NCBI GenBank assembly: GCA_030141605.1
Contig: JAQGDQ010000139.1
Span: forward strand, 434,001-498,000
Direction of reading: 5' to 3'
Origin: Tubiluchus corallicola
Lineage: Eukaryota > Priapulida > Priapulimorpha > Priapulimorphida > Tubiluchidae
Length of the DNA: 64,000 nt
Shown here one piece after another: positions 12,501-27,500 of this stretch (positions are counted from its first letter, which is position 1; the number at the start of each line of letters is the position of its first letter). The notes under the pieces were generated by a model. The model did not search any database. It was not told the DNA's origin and saw nothing but the letters and a program-made list of their open reading frames with translations. The position numbers and the translations under genes are program-made.

Positions 12501-15500
12501 TTTCGATAATACGTTGATACTGTGCAGGTTGGATGTTGCCCACCTGTAGGTTTTAAGTGTCCTGTGTAGTCTCTAATGTGACTTGGGATAGAATGTGTAA
12601 ACTAAGCGAGGCTTATTTGTACGGTGAAGTTGTATTGTCAATCTATCCCAAGATACTTAGCACAAAAAACTAAATGGGCAACCTTTATCGTCCTTCTTTT
12701 TTGTAAGGCCTCGGTGGCCCACAGTTTCTAGAACAACTGCTCAATCTCTAAGCACTTTGTCTTGCGCTAAGCATCATCGGATAGAATCACAACGAAATTT
12801 AAAGTCAAACTAAACCTTTAGTATAATAATACGTTAAACTTCAATGTCTGTTGGGGTTGTACAAGTGTTGGCTCAGGTTCACAGTCTAGTCTCTGAGAAA
12901 TGTTCTTGATAATGAGGAAAGTCCCAGTCTCATCACAACCATCAACATTATGTGGACTTTATAGTTGATACTGGTATTCCAACTTGCAGATAAAGATAAA
13001 TCCTTTATTTTAGGTTTCTCTTTAAAAAATTGCAAGAAGATAAAAAGATAAAGAAATTAAAAAAATTAAAGAAGAATTATATAAAACTATTTATAGATAT
13101 TCAGGTTACACTATTAAAATAAATAAAATGCATTAGACACTAGCTTTTATAAACAACCCATTTCACCATTTTTGCCACATTGAAGATGCTTACGTCACAG
13201 CCTACAATAATGAGAAGCACCAAATTCTTTGACATTTTTAATCTAATCCGTACAATATAACACTTCCTCTTAAGTACCACCCAATTCAACTGTGTTTCTT
13301 CTAGCTGTGTAGGGATAACCAACATTGAAAAGTTTTTGCTAACACTTTGACGTAGGTGGCAACAATGTTTACCAAGTTAGTTTCCATGTAGCTAAAACCA
13401 TAAATTTTAGGTTCAAAAGCTTTAAAAACTGTCAATTCCACTACTGTGCTGCACTTTGAAAATATTGACACTAATACGTTAAGATTTTCTGGGTGATCAT
13501 GTCAGTGTCAACCCTATTATCATTAGTTAGCACATATCCTAGATATTTCTCTTTACGTGTACAACACCACATAAGTTAACTGGTGCAAAATTGATATCTA
13601 GCATGCATTTAGCTGTAATTGTCATTATTTTAGTTTTAGTTTTTGCTGTGTTAAAAATTTGATATTTTGCTCATTGCGAAAAGTAATCAATAATTGATTT
13701 TTGCAGTGTGCTGAACTGTTCTAAAGCCTGTTTGTATTGTTGTCAATGGTAGGTCTCTTTAATGCCTACCATAACATAATGTGTTATCACTTTGTTCGCG
13801 CCATTTGAAATTCTATCATTAGAATTACTAGAACTCATTAAAGATAAAATATCACTTTTGAGAATTGTTGTTGTTTTTAACTGCTGGGTGTCATAGGCTA
13901 CTTAACCGATAGCTCTGTTTAATAAAAAGGGAAACTGTAGAAGTTACAAAAATATAATACTTCATATTTGATCATGTACAATTTTCATATTTACAGGCTT
14001 TTTTAAGGAAACATAGAAAAATTTAAGAACATCTTTTAGAATGTAAAGCACAGAATCAGAATCATAATAATTTTTTTGCCTTCAAATAATTACTGGATGT
14101 GAATAGTTATAACAGTTTACAAAACTGAGAAAGGACGGGATGGCGAATTACCAAGTGGTCATCTAGTCTGATAGCCCTGAATAGTAAGTGTCACTACAGT
14201 TGCTGCATGGCAAGTAAAAAAAATGTTTTTAAATCATACATCATAATTTTTTTACCAATTTTGTGACTTCATTTGTTAATGGATAATAAGCACTGAGCTA
14301 TTGCAACTTAATGCACTTCTCACAACGTCTCACAGTTTCCGACTGGCCTCCCACAGTTTTTGTAGTTGTCTTCTGTATGTATAAACATGGTTAAGACAAC
14401 TGTGCAATTTAGAGGTTTTACATACAACACTGCTTTTGACTACTGTGTACTGACCTTAAGGAGGACACAATCTGCCAAATAGCTTTACAAATTTCTGAAC
14501 AAAACAGTGAAGTAGGTGAACGCTTTGATGCGTAAAAACTACATATCCCCAGAAATGCTTTCTCAAAACTGTAACAACTAATAAAGACAAAACTGCCTTC
14601 AAGACTCAGTATGCTAAGTGAGTATTATTATTAAATCTAGAAGATTAGTACAGAACAGAAAGTTTCTATAGTCCAAACAGTCTGCACACATTCTAACAAG
14701 GGGAATTTTCTTGCAAATTTCAAAAATGATGAGGAAATACAATCATAAAAAGCAGCAAAAAAATAAAACATAACCACAAAAACATCTAATGAAAATGGTT
14801 TCTGGTTAAGCAAAATGAACAGCATTACAAACAGTGAATAGAAACCTATCCAAGCTTACCTTTTTCGAAATGGATACCAAGTCAACCTTTAGCTGGTTCT
14901 GTACAGCATAAGCCACATGAGTTTGGGAACTACAAGGATCCAGGAAAACATCCATGCAGAGAACAAAATCATTAAAGTTCCTGAAATGCAAGTTCCAAAC
15001 TGATATGGAAGGTAAACATTTTTATCTAATTCAGGTTTAAGCAGTTTCTATAGACAGGAAAAGAACCAAAACTGCTCTTTACAATGCAGAAGCGTCAAAT
15101 TTGGGCTAGGACTTATCTGCGTATGAGATGCTAATGGATTGTGGTCTGCCAAACAGGAACATTCAAGTCACAACAGATGCTATGATTATATTATTTTCAT
15201 TGTGACATCTTCATCATATTTTCATCAAGACAGGTTTGTAAAACAAGTTTGAAAACATACTATCTCCACAACATGTCAAAATGTTGTGTTAAATGCATAT
15301 CTGATATGACATAACTTTTCTGCTTCATTACTGTTAATGCTGTGTTAGTTCACCAACCTCTTAAAATTTCTTTTTCCTTGGGAAGTTTTACTCCTTGATG
15401 GTGAAAAGTGTGTGAGTGTTCCATTCCAGTCTCCAATAAAAATGTCCCGTCGCGCAGTTGTCAAAATTGTAGTGATATACTCATTATGATCAAATAGTCT

Positions 15501-18500
15501 ACAAAAAAACCATCACATAAATAAAAGAAGGTTAGATATACACAAAAAATCTTACATTGAGAACTACTTGAGTGTGAGAGGAGAGAGAGAGAGAGAGAGA
15601 GAGAGATGGGGGAGAGGAAGAGAGGGGAGACACACACAGAGAGAAGACAGAGCAAAAAAAGAAAGAAGGAAGAAGAGCTAAGACATATTCTAAAACTTAC
15701 TCACTAACTACCATTTTTGAAAAGTCTTTCCACAAGTAGAGATTCCTTTCACAAACGATAATCAATCCACTGGTCGCACGATCAAAGCATATTCTACTAA
15801 TCTCTCTACTTGGACAATTCTTAACAAAATCACATAACTGCAAAAAGTAAACAAAATTCATTATTGCTTGCAGTACAACAACACTTTATAATGTCATAAA
15901 GATAGAGTAAAGTACAAATTAAGGCTCTGTAAGCACAATTTCTTATCTATTGAAAGTAAAGAGAACAAATTAAAAACTATAAATTACTGCAAGGTTTCTG
16001 ATATATTAGCATATTAAATCCAGATACATGCAAACAGAAATTGACAAGACACATAGTGCATGACGAAGAGCTGGAGATATAGACAGAATAGTATGCACTC
16101 TGGCAACACGCCAGCCTTATGGCGTACCTCCAGCAAGCACCGCATGTCAGGGTGTACTAAGGAATCTCACCCATAGGCAAAGAATTAACCGCTCCAAACT
16201 GCATCCTATCCTGTGAACATCTCTCTTGTGTGAACTGTTGTGTATTCTTTAGGCATTTAATAAATTATTAAATCTATACTATTATTGTTCGTCATATGTT
16301 ATGTGTGAGTGGCATAACTGAATTTCTCTCATCATTACCCCATTTTGGAAAATACACCATACTAGTTACCAGATAATGTAGTGATCCGCCACACGTCATG
16401 GACCATTAGTGAATCAAAACTTAACTTTTTATTTGAAAACGTGACTTGGAGGACATACTAAACAAAAATGTCTATTGACGTTTCTTTTGTATTGTTCAAG
16501 ATATTCCATAATTAGAATAAAATGACAGAGTTTCTCAACAAAACAGTTCTAGTAAAAGAGTAAAGAAACAATAAAGTAGCTGGTACCTGGAGCTTCGAAA
16601 TGATAGCTAAAAAGGAAGTAGAAAGATGGACAATGGTCATACAAAAGAATATATATATATTAGGTGACACAAAAATGTGCCGAAGATTGATCACGATACT
16701 ATAAGAAAGTAACTGCTTGACACTTTTCTAATGTCACTGATGTTACAGATTCTCATGTATAAACACCAAGACTTGAGGTCACTGCCTTACAGTTTTCTAG
16801 TGACACTGAAGTTTTAAGACAAGTTACAAAAATAAAGGCTGGAAAAACTTTTGCATGTCATTATTCTTAAAATTTACAGAAGTGCTCTATGTGTCCACCA
16901 TTTTCACTGCAAACTAGAAGAACGCTTTTCTTCCAACAGCTGATGTAGTTTCTCACTTCTTTAAGGGGTATGTGTTCCCAGCACTCAACATTTTTTGCCT
17001 TTTGTTTCTGTAAATGTGATTACAAGGCCATCAAACACTGTGTTTGTCTTTATGTAAAAATTCTGATGTGTTCTCTTCGAGATAGACTTTTGTTGCTGAA
17101 AAATGTTCTTGCATCACATTGTTCTTTCCTGTCTAACATTCTCATTTCTTCTAAACATGGGTATTCTTTTGTATGATTTTAAATACACTTGTTTTGTCAT
17201 CGGCTGTGTGGATTTCTGGTTAACAGCATGATTTTGTGAAATTTCTCATTGTGACTCAAAAGCACCAGATTTTTTTTTCGAAAGACTATTTTTAATCTAC
17301 ATATTCCTGATTTACTGAGGTGCACGCTATTCTTGGTCGACCACCTCTAGGTTTATTTACTGAGGTGCACACTATTCTTGGTCGACCACCTCTAGGTTGA
17401 TTCACTGAGGTGCACGCTATTCTTGGTCGACCACCTCTAGGTTGATTCACTGAGGTGCACGCTATTCTTGGTCGACCACCTCTAGGTTGATTCACTGAGG
17501 TGCACGCTATTCTTGGTCGACCACCTCTAGGTTGATTCACCGAGGTGCACGCTATTCTTGGTCGACCACCTCTAGGTTGATTTACCGAGGTGCACGCTAT
17601 TCTTGGTCGACCACCTCTAGGTTTATTTACTGAGGTGCACGCTATTCTTGGTCGACCACCTCTAGGTTGATTCACTGAGGTGCACGCTATTCTTGGTCGA
17701 CCACCTCTAGGTTGATTCACTGAGGTGCACGCTATTCTTGGTCGACCACCTCTAGGTTGATTCACTGAGGTGCACGCTATTCTTGGTCGACCACCTCTAG
17801 GTTGATTTACCGAGGTGCACGCTATTCTTGGTCGACCACCTCTAGGTTGATTCACTGAGGTGCACACTATACTTGGTCGACCACCTCTAGGTTGATTTAC
17901 TGAGGTGCACGCTATTCTTGGTCGACCACCTCTAGGTTGATTTACTGAGGTGCACGCTATACTTGGTCGACCACCTCTAGGTTGATTTACTGAGGTGCAC
18001 GCTATACTTGGTCGACCACCTCTAGGTTGATTTACTGAGGTGCACGCTATACTTGGTCGACCACCTCTAGGTTGATTTACTGAGGTGCACGCTGTTCTTG
18101 GTCGACCACCTCTAGGTTGATTTATTGAGGTGCACGCTATTCTTGGTCGACCACCTCTAGGTTGATTTCTTGAGGTGCACACTATTCTTGGTCGACCACC
18201 TCTAGGTTGATTTACTGAGGCGCACGCTATTCTTGGTCGACCACCTCTAGGTTGATTTACTGAGGTGCACGCTATTCTTGGTCAACCACCTCTAGGTTGA
18301 TTTACTGAGGTGCACGCTATTCTTGGTCGACCACCTCTAGGTTGATTTACTGAGGTGCACGCTATTCTTGGTCGACCACCTCTAGGTTGATTTACTGAGG
18401 TGCACGCTATTCTTGGTGGACCACCTCTAGGTTGATTTACCGAGGTGCACGCTATTCTTGGTCGACCACCTCTAGGTTGATTCACTGAGGTGCATGCTAT

Positions 18501-21500
18501 TCTTGGTCGACCACCTCTAGGTTGATTCACTGAGGTGCACGCTATTCTTGGTCGACCACCTCTAGGTTGATTCACTGAGGTGCACGCTATTCTTGGTCGA
18601 CCACCTCTAGGTTGATTCACTGAGGTACACGCTATTCTTGGTCGACCACCTCTAGGTTGATTCACAGAGGTGCACGCTATTCTTGGTCGACCACCTCTAG
18701 GTTGATTTACTGAGGTGCACACTATTCTTGGTCGACCACCTCTAGGTTGATTTACCGAGGTGCACACTATTCTTGGTCGACCACCTCTAGGTTGATTTAC
18801 TGAGGTGCACACTATTCTTGGTTGACCACCTCTAGGTTGATTTACTGAGGTGCACGCTATTCTTGGTCGACCACCTCTAGGTTGATTTACTGAGATGCAC
18901 GCTATTCTTGGTCGACCACCTCTAGGTTGATTTACTGAGATGCACCCTATTCTTGATCGACCACCTCTAGGTTGATTTACTGAGATGCACGCTATTCTTG
19001 GTCGACCACCTCTAGGTTGATTCACTGAGGTGCACGCTATTCTTGGTCGACCACCTCTAGGTTGATTCACTGAGATGCACGCTATTCTTGGTCGACCACC
19101 TCTAGGTTGATTCACTGAGGTGCACGCTATTCTTGGTCGACCACCTCTAGGTTGATTTACTGAGATGCACCCTATTCTTGATCGACCACCTCTAGGTTGA
19201 TTTACTGAGATGCACGCTATTCTTGGTCGACCACCTCTAGGTTGATTCACTGAGGTGCACGCTATTCTTGGTCGACCACCTCTAGGTTGATTTACTGAGA
19301 TGCACGCTATTCTTGGTCGACCACCTCTAGGTTGATTCACTGAGGTGCACGCTATTCTTGGTCGACCACCTCTAGGTTGATTTACTGAGATGCACGCTAT
19401 TCTTGGTCGACCACCTCTAGGTTGATTTACCGAGGTGCACACTATTCTTGGTCAACCACCTCTAGGTTGATTCCCTGAGGTGCACGCTATTCTTGGTCGA
19501 CCACCTCTAGGTTGATTTACTGAGGTGCACACTATTCTTGGTCGACCACTTCTAGGTTGATTTACTGAGGTGCACACTGTGAAGGATTTTAGGTTATTTC
19601 ATCACTAAAGTGTTCTCATTCTGTAACCCCCCCCCCCCATATACTGTCCTTTTAACTGCATTCAGATGTGTCTAGAGCTAGTTTACCTGGCTAGTTGGCA
19701 GTCTGTTCTTGGCTAAGAGAGTTGTTGTTGTTGTTGTTTTTTCTCAGTTAAACCATTTATTTGTCAAGAGTAGTAGAGCCATGATGTAAGTTTATTTTGA
19801 TTATTCAGTTTCACTTTATTATTAATTTCTTTGTTTTCTTTTTGGCTCAAATTAGTTTGTTATATTTTGTTATGATTTTTTTACAGATAAAACGTAATAA
19901 AGCTACTCAAACATGAATTTTTTTGACTTTGGGCATCATGAAATAGTAGTCTCTCACACACACTATTCTTGGTCGATCACCTATAAGTTGATTTCTATTA
20001 TCTCCCTTATATTGCATCTTTTTTATTATCCTATTCCACTGGTTAATTATTGATTTTTTTATTGCTTTGCTGCCATTCTATTGAGTGTTTTATATGTCAA
20101 CCTGGCAATTCTTCATTTGATGACTAGCTGACACTGTTCTGGCATTTAAATTGTTAATATGCAAAAGTATTTAAGTCATAACGTAAAAACTAAAAAAAAA
20201 ACTACAAATTTATGGCCTTCACAACCAAATAAATGTATCATAATACATGTGTATTGTGCTGTAAAAATATAAGACAGTTGCTTCTAATATTATTGTAGTC
20301 TAAACTTTGGCACATTTGTGATTCCACCCGACATGTTCATACTTCATACAAAACAACTCATGTGTGAATACTTCTTGGAGAAGTAAACAATTAACAGAAG
20401 AGAAATGTTGCTTTATTGCAAACTGTGAAAGGAATCTAAATTTACTGTAGAAGCCTCCAACCGAAATGATGTCATCTGACAGTAGATTCAGGATTTGTTT
20501 AATTGCACAGCATAAAAAAGGAATTCAGTCCACAGTATTTCATTATTTTTTTCATAACAACTAGACTGCTTTCCTACTATTTAAGGCATTAGCTATACAA
20601 TGTTTTTAAACGATTTTCAGCTGGTTATTTTTGTAGTTATTTATTCACACATCTGAGGTAATTAGATGCTACTAAGGCAGTGAAGGTGGAGCAAATTTAA
20701 GCAAAGCATTTATGTACTCTAATCATGGTGGTCTGTGATTTTATGCTTCTGTGATCTTCCCTTGTATTTTCCACTGGCTTTACTGCTGTGTTGTTTCCAT
20801 GCCATTCTTTTTAGTGTGATTTTTACCTTCTACATTTATCTGAAGATAAACTAACATTTATCTGAAGATAAACTATAACAGGTAGTTTGAGACATTGTGC
20901 TCTTTTGTGCTTGTGGTTTCTTTCATAATAAAAGTTTGATTCTCTCATCATCAGTGAAGATTTATTGCTTTTTTAATTATGATGAGATTCTTTTATTAAT
21001 GAATGACAGAAATAAAAGAGTTTTGCAAGTCAGCAAAAAAATACAAAAATGAATAACATAAAATACAATGTAAAGACAAGCAAAGCAAAGTGGAAAATAA
21101 CATGAACACAAAGAGCAATACAGTATATTAATGGATCACCTTGATTTTTGTTACCAGTTTTGCACTATCATGGCCATCAAAATTCCACAGCGCCACAATT
21201 CCATCAGAGCTGGCTGTTGCCAGGTTACTTCTCTGAATGGCCACATCTACAATTCTTGTTTCATGTTGATGCGCTGGGACTTCTGTATTTATATTCCACA
21301 TTCGAATGCTGTGGTCCAAAGAACTGGACAGCATTTTGTCCTTTTGGGTGATAGTCACTGATACAACGGGACCCTGGTGCCCCGAAAGAGTGAGCAATTC
21401 ATTGCCCTGCAAAAGAATAGGATAGTGAAGACAGTGAAAATACACTAAAAATCATGATAGCACTGAGACAGCTGAGGCAGCTCTTACAAAAACTTCGAAA

Positions 21501-24500
21501 TCCCAGTTGCGGCTACAATACACCAGGGTTCGGATGTAAGAGAGTAAGTTCTTAAAGTTCTTTAAGTTCCTAAAGTTATTGAGTTCTTAAAAAACTAAAT
21601 AATTCAACAAAAGTCAAATTTAACGAAGAAGAAGTAGATGAAGAATAAACAAAAAGGAGAAAAAGCAGTTATAGCAAAATTCACTTTAATACCTCATGAG
21701 TGCACCTGGTGCCACTCCATGTGCATATTGCCCAACTGGTTGCTAGGTCTTGTTGATACTATTAACATCCTAATGCAAATCTAATCTTTTCATTCTTCAT
21801 TATTATTCCATTACCTCTCTCATGACAACTCCACATTTTCATATTTTTCAGGCTTTCTTTTCTTTTATATTGTACCGTCTGCTCAGTTTTGTGGACAAGT
21901 CCAAAAAATGACAGTCACACAACAGTTGAACTATTAGATAAATTAAGATGAGGAAATCTCGTTGTTGGAATGGTTTAGAAAATCATGTACAGTTTGTAAT
22001 GGGCTCGTCATTCTAATGCTAGACACAGTCACTGTTGTTTAGAACTAGAACTGTGAAATCCCAGTTCCAGCTGCAAGACTACAGGGTTTAGAATTCTGAT
22101 GTCAGTGGTCAGATTTAAAGCTGACAAAGCCAGTTATTAATAATCAAAAAAGGCAAATAAAATCGCCATCAAATTTCATTTAACAACACATAAATAGAAA
22201 GTCAGGAAGTCCTGATAGAATAATACTAATGTCGAACTAGTGATGGATAGATGGTGCTGTGTCTCTAAATGTAAAATTAAGCATAAAACATCAATTGAAT
22301 TATTAAATTACTATTTTAATATATTACATCATAAAATAAACTAAATAATTCACACATATATTGATGAGACAGCTGTCTTTTAAGTGCCAAAGAGAAAAAT
22401 TGTACTCACAGCCTTACCTCAAGGGGCCGCCACAGTTTTACGCTACTATCGTCAGAAGCAGAAACTACTAAGACGTCACCAATAACATCTTTCTCTTTTG
22501 ATTTCTGCCTTTGTTCTTGGTTTTCTCGCCAGTCATGCAAGTCCATCTGTTTAGCCCAGTCACTAATAGGTTGCCATTCTTCAGTGTCTGCTTCTTCCTC
22601 ACCTAACAACAGCAGGAATGAACCTCACTTAGGATGTGTAGTGAAGAGCAAATGTAACCTAGGACCTAAAACCTCGTGGCTAGTAATTTATAAAAGGCAT
22701 GTGACTTTTACATCATCAACAAATCAAAGACGATATAGACTATTCTGATAAGCATTTGTAGTATATTACACATACAGTGCAGAATCCAAAAAACTATAAG
22801 ATATTTTTCGTTAATAATATTTTTAGAAAATCACAATTAAGAATATAGAAAAACATGACCTTTCAGTAACCTGACTCTGTCCTTTCAAGTAGCACAGAAA
22901 ACAGAGACAAAAAATTACAAAAATAACAGAAATTTTGTTCATTTAATGAAAAACAAGTTGGAGGCTCAACGCTCGCACTACAGATAGTGTACAACTTGTA
23001 CGACTCAAATCTCATGCTACAGATAGTGTACAACTTGTACGACTCAAATCTCATGCTACAGATAGTGTACAACTTGTACGACTCAAATCTCATGCTACAG
23101 ATAGTGCACAACTCGTACTAATTAAAAAAAGCTCACACTGCAGATAGTGTACAACTTGTACTACTCAAAGCTCATGCCGTAGGTAGTGTACAACTCGTAC
23201 TATTCAAAGCTCATGCCGTGGGTAGTGCACAGATTTTTTTTGTATACTTTGAAGCATTTAGCTCCAAAAAGGAAGTGGGTTATTTCCACTGACAAAATCT
23301 CGCAAACTGATATTTATGTTTTAGCATACGAATTACAAATGCAAAGCAAAAATTTTAAATGTAAAGCAATTTAAGCTGACAACAAAGATAGGTAAGTCTC
23401 TTTAATAATTCATATTCTTCCAATTTTTACATATGCATTTCTTCCATTTTTTATTAATTGATTCAAATCTCATCAATCAGAATTTTTCCATGTTGATAAA
23501 TTACATGACTTATATTTTAGGATGGTGTTTTTTGCAATAGTGACTTTAAACAGCAATCAGCTTTCAAATACTAACCACCATCTTGACTAGCTGTAATAGC
23601 AATATCACAGTCATTGATTCTCTGCGTATGTCCGATCAACGTGGTTATCTCAGCTCCCTTGTGTGACCAAACTTTCACAGTATTATCAGAAGAACCAGAC
23701 ACAATGCAGCCAGACTGAGAAAAAAATCGTGGACTAAGCAAATTTTAGCATTAGTGAAAAACAGTAAAATCAAACAGGAAAATATTTTGTTGTAATTAAC
23801 TGTTTATCAAATATATGTTAATGCCTCAAACAGTCTCTCACATACAATATTACAACGATGTTGCTAATTTAATTTTGTCACAATGATGTAAATAATAGGT
23901 GAAACAAATTGAACTTTGAACAATGTAAGTAAAGTTTCTTGCATCAAAATTCTAACAAGCCAGAAACATTAATATTTTGTGTAAGCACATTTACAAATTA
24001 AAAGTAACTAGTTGCTTCTTCTTCCTTCACACATTGACAAATTTGCAATGTAACTTAATCAAAATGTACTTATACACACGTATTTTCATTGTGTAATAAA
24101 TTCTACTCGATTTAATTCAACAAACTAGTACCTTAAAGGCTACAGAATTGACAGCTGCTTCGTGTCCAGAAAAACAGTGCTTTTCCTCGCCTGTTGTTGC
24201 ATTCCAAAGTTTGATTGAAAAGTCATTAGACCCAGTAATCTAGACAAGTAAATTAGAAATTAAATGCATATACATACTACACTAACTTATCTTAACTACA
24301 TTTGCAGACCTAGATTGCTAGAAATTTGCATTTCAATTTTTTATTTTATTTTATTTTAATAAGTTTATCTTATTAAGAACTGGACTAAAATAAGAATTGA
24401 ACATTATTCAATAACAAGAAACACAAAAACACGTTATGCGCTGGCAGCCATATTCCGACAATACTTTTTCCCCATTTAAATTCCATTAATGTTTGCCTAA

Positions 24501-27500
24501 TTATGTAATCAACAAATAACAAATTCATACTGTTTAAAATGAACAAAGACAAATGAGTATTACACTAGTTCACTAACCAAGACTGTGGCGTACATATGGC
24601 TAAATGGAAGAGGTTAGTAACCTGCTATAACAAGTGCTGGCTTACTTGACATACCAGGCTGAAATTATTCCCAAACCATTCAATATGTCTTTAAACTAAA
24701 TCATACTAATACTTCCCAGTTATTAAGCCAATAAGTTTTACTGAAGTATGTAATTCATTAAATCAGGCTTTACTGCCTTTGCTTTATTTAACTCTCATCA
24801 GACAGATGTTTTTCTATACTGGTCGGCCATAGTTTTATATTAACGAGACAAACCCAAAATTAAAAGACAAAAACAATTACAATTCATTGTTAGAATCAGT
24901 CACCAAGTGATTAAAAACACCCTATCCATAAACTGCATTCTACATGGATGATTTGTACCATACATATACTTGAATTTATTTTGGATTTATTAGAAGTATT
25001 TCTCACAACTTGCACATAACGATTAAAAATGCAGAACAATCAAAATCACACACCTAATCAAGCAGATCGTTGCAAATGTCACAATGCAATATGATTGTAA
25101 ATGTCACACTTGCAATATGATTGTAAATATCTACATTCATTTTGTTAGAATGAAAAGAGAATCTTAGCTGAGACAAAAAGAATTAATTCTTTCCCATGAG
25201 AACCTACCAGATACTTGCTATTGTCCGACCATGCACAGCAGGTAACCCAGTCATTGTGAGCCAAATATATCGTTCTCTGAGCTTCTACAACATCTTTGCT
25301 GGTGACGCTCCACATCATGACTGTTTTATCATGGCTTCCAGTGGCGGCTATGGTGCCATCTGGAGATAAAGCACAGCAAGAGACAGGACCAGTATGTCCT
25401 GTGAGCACATGCTGCTTTGCAATATTTCTTCTGGAAAAACGTTAAAGCTGACTTTAATCAGGTTTTTAGCAAACCCGTAAAAAATATTAACGCATTGTCA
25501 AAACAAGTATAATGACAATATCATGGAGAAAAGGACCTCCTTATGGGTTATCTTGCAAAGAAGTAACCAAAAATATCAACAGCAATGTCTGAAAACAGGA
25601 AATTTAAAAAAATGTGGTATCGTTTAACGTCACAGGAATTTTAAGCACATATTTTTCTGAACCTAATAATAACTGTATAATTTTACAAATAAAGCACAAT
25701 TTACAACTTTTGTTTTCAAAATCTCACATGACAAAACAATTATCTTTCACTTCAGTCAAGTGTTATTCACTGAAAAATACTTGCGTGAATGCAGCTTAAG
25801 GTCATATCCATTGCGAACTGACTTAATCATAACTCTTGAATTTATTTTTTTATATCTTAAAGAATCACTGATTTTGAAAAATAATAGTAACTATTGTTGA
25901 AAGTGAATATCTTATGATGAATTTTTATCATAGGTTATTACTGCTAACCATAACAGAACACAAAGAAATAAGAATACTCTCACACATAACAGCACAAGCT
26001 GTTTGGTTATGGCATCTATATTTATAACTTTGGCACACTGAGGCCATTGCTTAGCTATATTTTTTAAAGTGCATGAGCTGGCACTCAAAGCCGAGTATGC
26101 CTAGGATGGCAACTAGAGTCCTGTTCTCCTGCCTGAGCGGAGCATGCCTCGAAAAACTCCAGCACTGAATTGGCAGCCAAGCGCAGAACTACCTGACCAT
26201 AACAGCTTCCCAACGTAGGAGAGGTTCCCAAAAATAATGGAGCTCAGCATAATAATCAAAGCTGAAGTTATATTCATTTAGCAAATAAGCATTACATACG
26301 TTGTCTTGGAATGAGTTGATATGTCGCTAGCAGAACTATCAGTACTACTATCACAGAAGAGTTCCATGTGATCAAACATGCTGTAAAAAGTCAGTCGTGC
26401 CGTGAAGTCTTCCGACGCTGTCAACAGAATCATTTCATGCTCCTTGAACATGGCAAAGGAGAATGACAGCACAGGCTTCCCATGTTCTTCACAACTTAAT
26501 TTATGCTTTTCTTTATCAGTGATTATCAATTGATCATTTTGTAATGCGAGTAGTAGCTGTGCAAAAATAGAAACAAGATTAATTTTTTCTATTTGATTCT
26601 CATCTAAATTAAATTTCAATACATTAATTATTTCTACTGTCACTTTCTGATGTAATAGATTTAAGTCCCATATTCAAGCACTCTTTATTTAAAGCAGTTG
26701 GACAGATATGATTTCATCGAATTTCCTTCTGCTCTTCATTGATGATCACTTTATGTACAAATTTTAAACAGCAGAAAAGGTTCTAAGATATTATTTATGG
26801 GTATGACATCGTACTTGAGTGATATGAAACAAACACGTGAAACAAGCCAGTTTGCTGATAATGGCTTGGCTCAGCCCGCATGTGATGGCAACATTCTAAT
26901 GGCGGCTATATTAAAAAATTTTGGAAGGAGTTTACAATACCCCACACGATTCCTCCAACTTTAGCCCTAATCCAAACCCAACCCTAACACTAACCACAAC
27001 CCTAATCCTAATCCTAACCCTAATCCAAATCATAATACCTAACCTTAATCCTAATCCCCTTAATGAACTAATTTTTGAGTGGGGAATAGTGAACTTTAGC
27101 CAAAATTCCTATTTTTGGTTCCGACATCTCTTAGATAATTATCTGAGGTACCACAAACCCAAATTACCTCAGCAGCATTCTGGAGGAAGTATATTTGATT
27201 CAAGTTTTTTGGCCATTGCTTGGTAATTGTCATCACCATGGCATCCTATTTCTTAATTGCACAACTAGAGCTCGGTTTTCACTGCTGTGCAACTTTAGTT
27301 GGTATCAGAACAACAGTCTAGGAGAAATAACGAGAAAAACACTAACAAACACGAATGAGACAAAGGGTCGATGCGCCCTTATGAATTGGCCGCCAAATCA
27401 ATTATCTCTCTAAACTGAAACTTAATCTGTAACCCTCCTGTAGACGATGTAGAAAATAAATATTAAATACCTGCACCATTTTAGAGCTTGATCCAACAAA

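Larger units (their letters stand above)
10985..14859. other. TEP1 intron, right part, repeats only
   Basis: AT-rich intron DNA with two diverged copies of an ~90-bp direct repeat and a SINE-family tail at about 12830-12960 (separate entries). No gene is supported; the short frames here have no recognisable domain and no consistent splice sites. Confidence 0.5.

Noticed and set aside
17292-19442. Two long minus-strand frames as real repeat proteins
   Set aside because: They arise from a stop-free 45-bp tandem repeat, are broken by a stop, and lie in an intron whose flanking exons join in phase.
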